From an uncultured Hyphomonadaceae bacterium (lineage in GTDB: Bacteria > Pseudomonadota > Alphaproteobacteria > Caulobacterales > Hyphomonadaceae), in contig CALLCD010000275.1 in assembly GCA_938049795.1 (NCBI GenBank), positions 1-15,015 on the forward strand: 15,015 nucleotides of DNA, given 5' to 3'. The position numbers were made by a program, and so were the translations under genes. Within the stretch, counting starts at the first letter, position 1, and each line of letters starts with the position of its first letter. Below are positions 12,316 through 15,015 of the stretch, in pieces. The notes beneath the pieces are model-generated. The model was not told where the DNA came from and ran no database searches. It saw only the letters and a list, made by a program, of their open reading frames with translations.

Positions 12316-15015
12316 ATGAACAAACAGATCCAAGACCCCGACCTCTCTATCGCCGCCGCCAAAAGCGCCCTGTCGCGCTATGCCGACCATATCGAGACAG
12401 ACCCGCAGGCCAATTCGGTTTTTGCCTATGCCAATGAATTGTTCCAGAGCCTTGAGCGCGGCGCGCTGGGGATCGAGGCGCTGGATGGGCTGGTGCAGGA
12501 TGTGTTTATGACGCTGGTCGAGCAGCGCGCGGCGCAGTTTCGCAGCCAGCATGGGCTTGAGGGTGATGGCGATGTCTGGGCTGGCCCGCGCGCCCGGCTT
12601 GAAGCGCTGGCGGCTGAAGGCTGGGAGGCTTATCGCGCGGGCGTGGAGACGGCCAGAGGCGGGATTGTGTTTACCGGACATCCGACATTTGCGCTGTCCG
12701 AGGCCGCACGCGCGCGATTTGCTGATCATGTGGCGTCGCCCGACAAGACCACGCGAGCGGCGCTGGACGCAGCGCTTGGCGAGGACAATCAGGTCTGGGC
12801 GAAGGCGATTACGCTGGCCCATGAACATGCCGAAGCGCAAGGGGCGATCTCGCATGCGCAAGGGGCGCTGCGCGGCTATGGGCGGCTTGTTGTCGAGGTG
12901 GCGCAGGCTGCTTTTGCGGATCAGTGGAGAGAGCTGAAACCGGAACTGCCGACGATTGCAAGCTGGATCGGCTATGATCTCGATGGCCGGACGGACATTC
13001 ACTGGTCGCAGTCTTTTGCGTTCCGGCTGACCGAGAAAGCGGCGCAATTGGGGGCCTATGCCGAGCGGCTGGAGGTGATTGCGGACACCACGGACGGTGC
13101 GCTTGCGTCAGATTTGCGGGCGCTGTCGGCGCAGTTGCTGGCGGCGCATCGGTTGAGTGCGGAAGAAGCGCGGCTGTTTGGCGAGGATTTGACGGTGCCG
13201 GACAATCTGGTTGCGGCGGCCAATGCGATCACCGAGCCAAACGCGGCGCGGATTGTGTCCGCTTCGGTTATTCTGTCTGCGCTGGACGGGATGATTTCGG
13301 GCGACGGCGTGGCGGCGGAGATTGCGCTGGATTTGCTGGTCTTGCGTGCGGAGGTCAATGCGTTGCAACTGGGCACCGCGCGCATCCATTTGCGGCTGAA
13401 CGCGGCACAGATTGGCACGGTGATCAGCCGCGATCTCGGGCTTGAGACGGAGAACCGCGATCCGGGGCGCGGGGCTTTGCGTCAATTGTCCGAGCTGGCT
13501 GAAGGGTCGGATGTGCTGGCGGTGAATTTTGCCGACTTGTTCCTTGAGCAATCGACCGCACGGCGGCAATTCATGATGTGTGCGCAATTGCTCAAACATG
13601 TGGATGCGGACAGTTCGATCCGCTTTCTGATTGCCGAGAGCGAGAACCCGGCGACGGTGATGGGTGCGCTTTATCTGGCGCGGCAATACGGGGTGGCTGA
13701 CAAGCTCGACATCTCTCCCCTGTTCGAGACGCCTGAAGCGCTGGAGACGGGCGGACGGTTTATTGAGCAATTGCTCGCCGAGCGGGTCTATCTGAACTAT
13801 TTGAAGCAGCGCGGCTATCTTGCGATCCAGCTTGGGTTTTCCGATGCGGGCCGGTTTATCGGGCAAGTGGCGGCCGATATGGCGATTGAGCGCATTCACA
13901 ATTTGATCTCGCGGGCGGTGTGTCGGGCGAAGGCGGGCTTGTCGCTGCTGGTATTTAACACGCATGGGGAATCGATGGGGCGCGGGGCGTGGCCGGGCAG
14001 TTTCAAACAGCGGTTTGATCATTTGCTGACCCAGTGGACGCGGATGCAATCGCGCGGGCGCGGCGTGCCGATCTTGCATGAGGTGAGCTTTCAGGGCGGG
14101 GACGGATTTTTGCATTTTGCCAACGCGCCGCTGGCCGGCTCGACTATGGCGGCGTTTGCGGAGCATCTCTTGTCTCCGCCTGATCAGGGCACGGAGGATG
14201 ATCCATTTTATACGCGCACGGATCTTGTCTGGGATTTCTATAGAGCTTTGCGCCTCTGGCATGAGCGGCTGTTTGACAATCGCGATTATGGCCGCCTGCT
14301 GAGTGATTTTGCGACCGGGTTTCTGGTCAAGGCGGGCTCGCGGCAAAGGCGGCGCAGTTCTGGCCCGCAAGGTCCGCGCTCGCTCAGGGCGATCTCCCAC
14401 AATGCGTCCTTGCAGCAGATTGGCGTGCCGCTGAACACGGCGGCGGGCATTGGCTCGGCATTGCGGCGCGAGCAGGATCAGGTGATTGAGTTGATCGGGG
14501 AATCTCCGCGTATGCGCAGTCTGGTGCGGCTGGCCTCGGCGGCGCGGAGCAAGACGAGCGTGCCGGCTCTGCGGGCCTATGCCAATGTGTTTGATCCGGG
14601 CTATTGGGTCGCCCTGTCGCGCGCGGGGACGACCGAGAATGCCCTCGCCTATCGCCGGATCTATTATCTCTTGCAGGACCGGCAGACGACGGGCTCGATT
14701 GAAAAAGTGGCCAATACGCTGAGCATTGATTTAAGCAAGTTCGACCCGATGCTGGCGGATATGGACGCGGTGCCTTCAAGCGAGGAGCGGCATAGAGCGC
14801 GGCTTGATATTCATATTCTACATGCCGTCCGCCAAGCGCTGATGATGAAAGCGCTCTCGCTTGCGGGCCGTTTGCCAACCGTCTCGCGGCGGCATGAGGA
14901 GACGGTGGTGGATATTATGAACCTGATCAAGGCGATGCAATTGCGTGAAGCGGTGGACATATTGTGCAGTATTTTTCCGGCCTCTCAGGGAGACGAAACG
15001 CGGCTTGGGGAGATT
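12316..15015 (+). CDS. Phosphoenolpyruvate carboxylase-like protein with altered active site (3' end outside window)
   Basis: An uninterrupted frame of 900 codons runs from ATG 12316 (AAAAGGGG ribosome site, 5 nt spacing) to the window edge. It aligns by motif order with PEPC, which forms oxaloacetate from PEP and bicarbonate: VFTGHPTF (118-125), ENRDPGRGALRQLSELAEGSDVL, AESENPATVMGALYLAR, LFET (469-472), LGFSD (506-510), FNTHGESMGRG (547-557), VSFQGG (590-595) and LRAIS (690-694). His122, Glu471, Asp510, Arg556 and Arg691 correspond to conserved PEPC residues (E. coli His138, Glu506, Asp543, Arg587, Arg713 from memory). The SAKD segment carrying the catalytic Lys after GYSD is missing, HGRGG is NTHGE, HPTE is HPTF and QGE is QGG. 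Length is near the family norm. Either a divergent enzyme or a non-catalytic relative. Confidence 0.75.
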   Translation, partial: MNKQIQDPDLSIAAAKSALSRYADHIETDPQANSVFAYANELFQSLERGALGIEALDGLVQDVFMTLVEQRAAQFRSQHGLEGDGDVWAGPRARLEALAAEGWEAYRAGVETARGGIVFTGHPTFALSEAARARFADHVASPDKTTRAALDAALGEDNQVWAKAITLAHEHAEAQGAISHAQGALRGYGRLVVEVAQAAFADQWRELKPELPTIASWIGYDLDGRTDIHWSQSFAFRLTEKAAQLGAYAERLEVIADTTDGALASDLRALSAQLLAAHRLSAEEARLFGEDLTVPDNLVAAANAITEPNAARIVSASVILSALDGMISGDGVAAEIALDLLVLRAEVNALQLGTARIHLRLNAAQIGTVISRDLGLETENRDPGRGALRQLSELAEGSDVLAVNFADLFLEQSTARRQFMMCAQLLKHVDADSSIRFLIAESENPATVMGALYLARQYGVADKLDISPLFETPEALETGGRFIEQLLAERVYLNYLKQRGYLAIQLGFSDAGRFIGQVAADMAIERIHNLISRAVCRAKAGLSLLVFNTHGESMGRGAWPGSFKQRFDHLLTQWTRMQSRGRGVPILHEVSFQGGDGFLHFANAPLAGSTMAAFAEHLLSPPDQGTEDDPFYTRTDLVWDFYRALRLWHERLFDNRDYGRLLSDFATGFLVKAGSRQRRRSSGPQGPRSLRAISHNASLQQIGVPLNTAAGIGSALRREQDQVIELIGESPRMRSLVRLASAARSKTSVPALRAYANVFDPGYWVALSRAGTTENALAYRRIYYLLQDRQTTGSIEKVANTLSIDLSKFDPMLADMDAVPSSEERHRARLDIHILHAVRQALMMKALSLAGRLPTVSRRHEETVVDIMNLIKAMQLREAVDILCSIFPASQGDETRLGEI

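Noticed and set aside
12256..13047. A 263-codon minus-strand open frame at the start of the PEPC-like gene
   Set aside because: Arg-rich shadow of the plus-strand coding sequence, with no recognisable family.
13108..14400. A 430-codon open frame on the minus strand opposite the PEPC-like gene
   Set aside because: Its product is extremely rich in Arg, Pro and Gln without domain motifs, and it is the mirror of a convincing coding frame. It is a by-product of GC-rich codon use.

Overview
The window reads as chromosome of an alphaproteobacterium, probably in or near the Maricaulales/Hyphomonadaceae. The main evidence is a full-length CtrA cell-cycle regulator with phospho-acceptor Asp51 and an Ala-Ala C-terminus, preceded by a GANTC (CcrM-type) site and several TTAA half-sites. 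GC-rich codon use and an FlhF/FlhG pair fit. The genus cannot be fixed from the sequence alone. No rRNA, tRNA or CRISPR array was seen.

Layout. (1) 1-363: 3' end of rimM on the + strand, then two imperfect copies of a ~60 bp hairpin-bearing repeat (372-494). (2) ~516-1578: a complete IS481-family insertion sequence with a DDE transposase on the - strand and matched inverted ends. (3) 1610-3390: fabI then truB, read leftward from a probable promoter at 3430-3458. (4) 3546-5421: a small one-pass membrane protein and two paralogous exported proteins of unknown function; only the second carries an EF-hand-like loop. (5) 5523-7351: overlapping flhF-flhG homologues for flagellar placement or number; the FlhF has lost key GTPase residues. 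A TTAACCAT element upstream suggests CtrA control. (6) 7352-9481: a secreted M13 zinc metallopeptidase on the - strand, its stop codon directly abutting that of flhG and its start diverging from ctrA. (7) 9687-10388: ctrA with a strong terminator. (8) 10582-12230: a membrane-anchored GH25 lysozyme followed by an EamA/DMT transporter. (9) 12316 to the right edge: a large phosphoenolpyruvate-carboxylase-like protein with several catalytic positions changed or deleted, cut by the window end.

Functional threads: RNA maturation (rimM, truB) and fatty-acid synthesis (fabI) on the left; cell cycle and flagellar polarity (ctrA, flhF, flhG) in the middle, with envelope proteins (two exported paralogues, M13 peptidase, GH25 lysozyme) around them. 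No defence system or prophage is visible; the IS is the only mobile element. The most unusual items are the degenerate FlhF, the PEPC-like protein with an altered active site, and the pair of unclassified exported paralogues.
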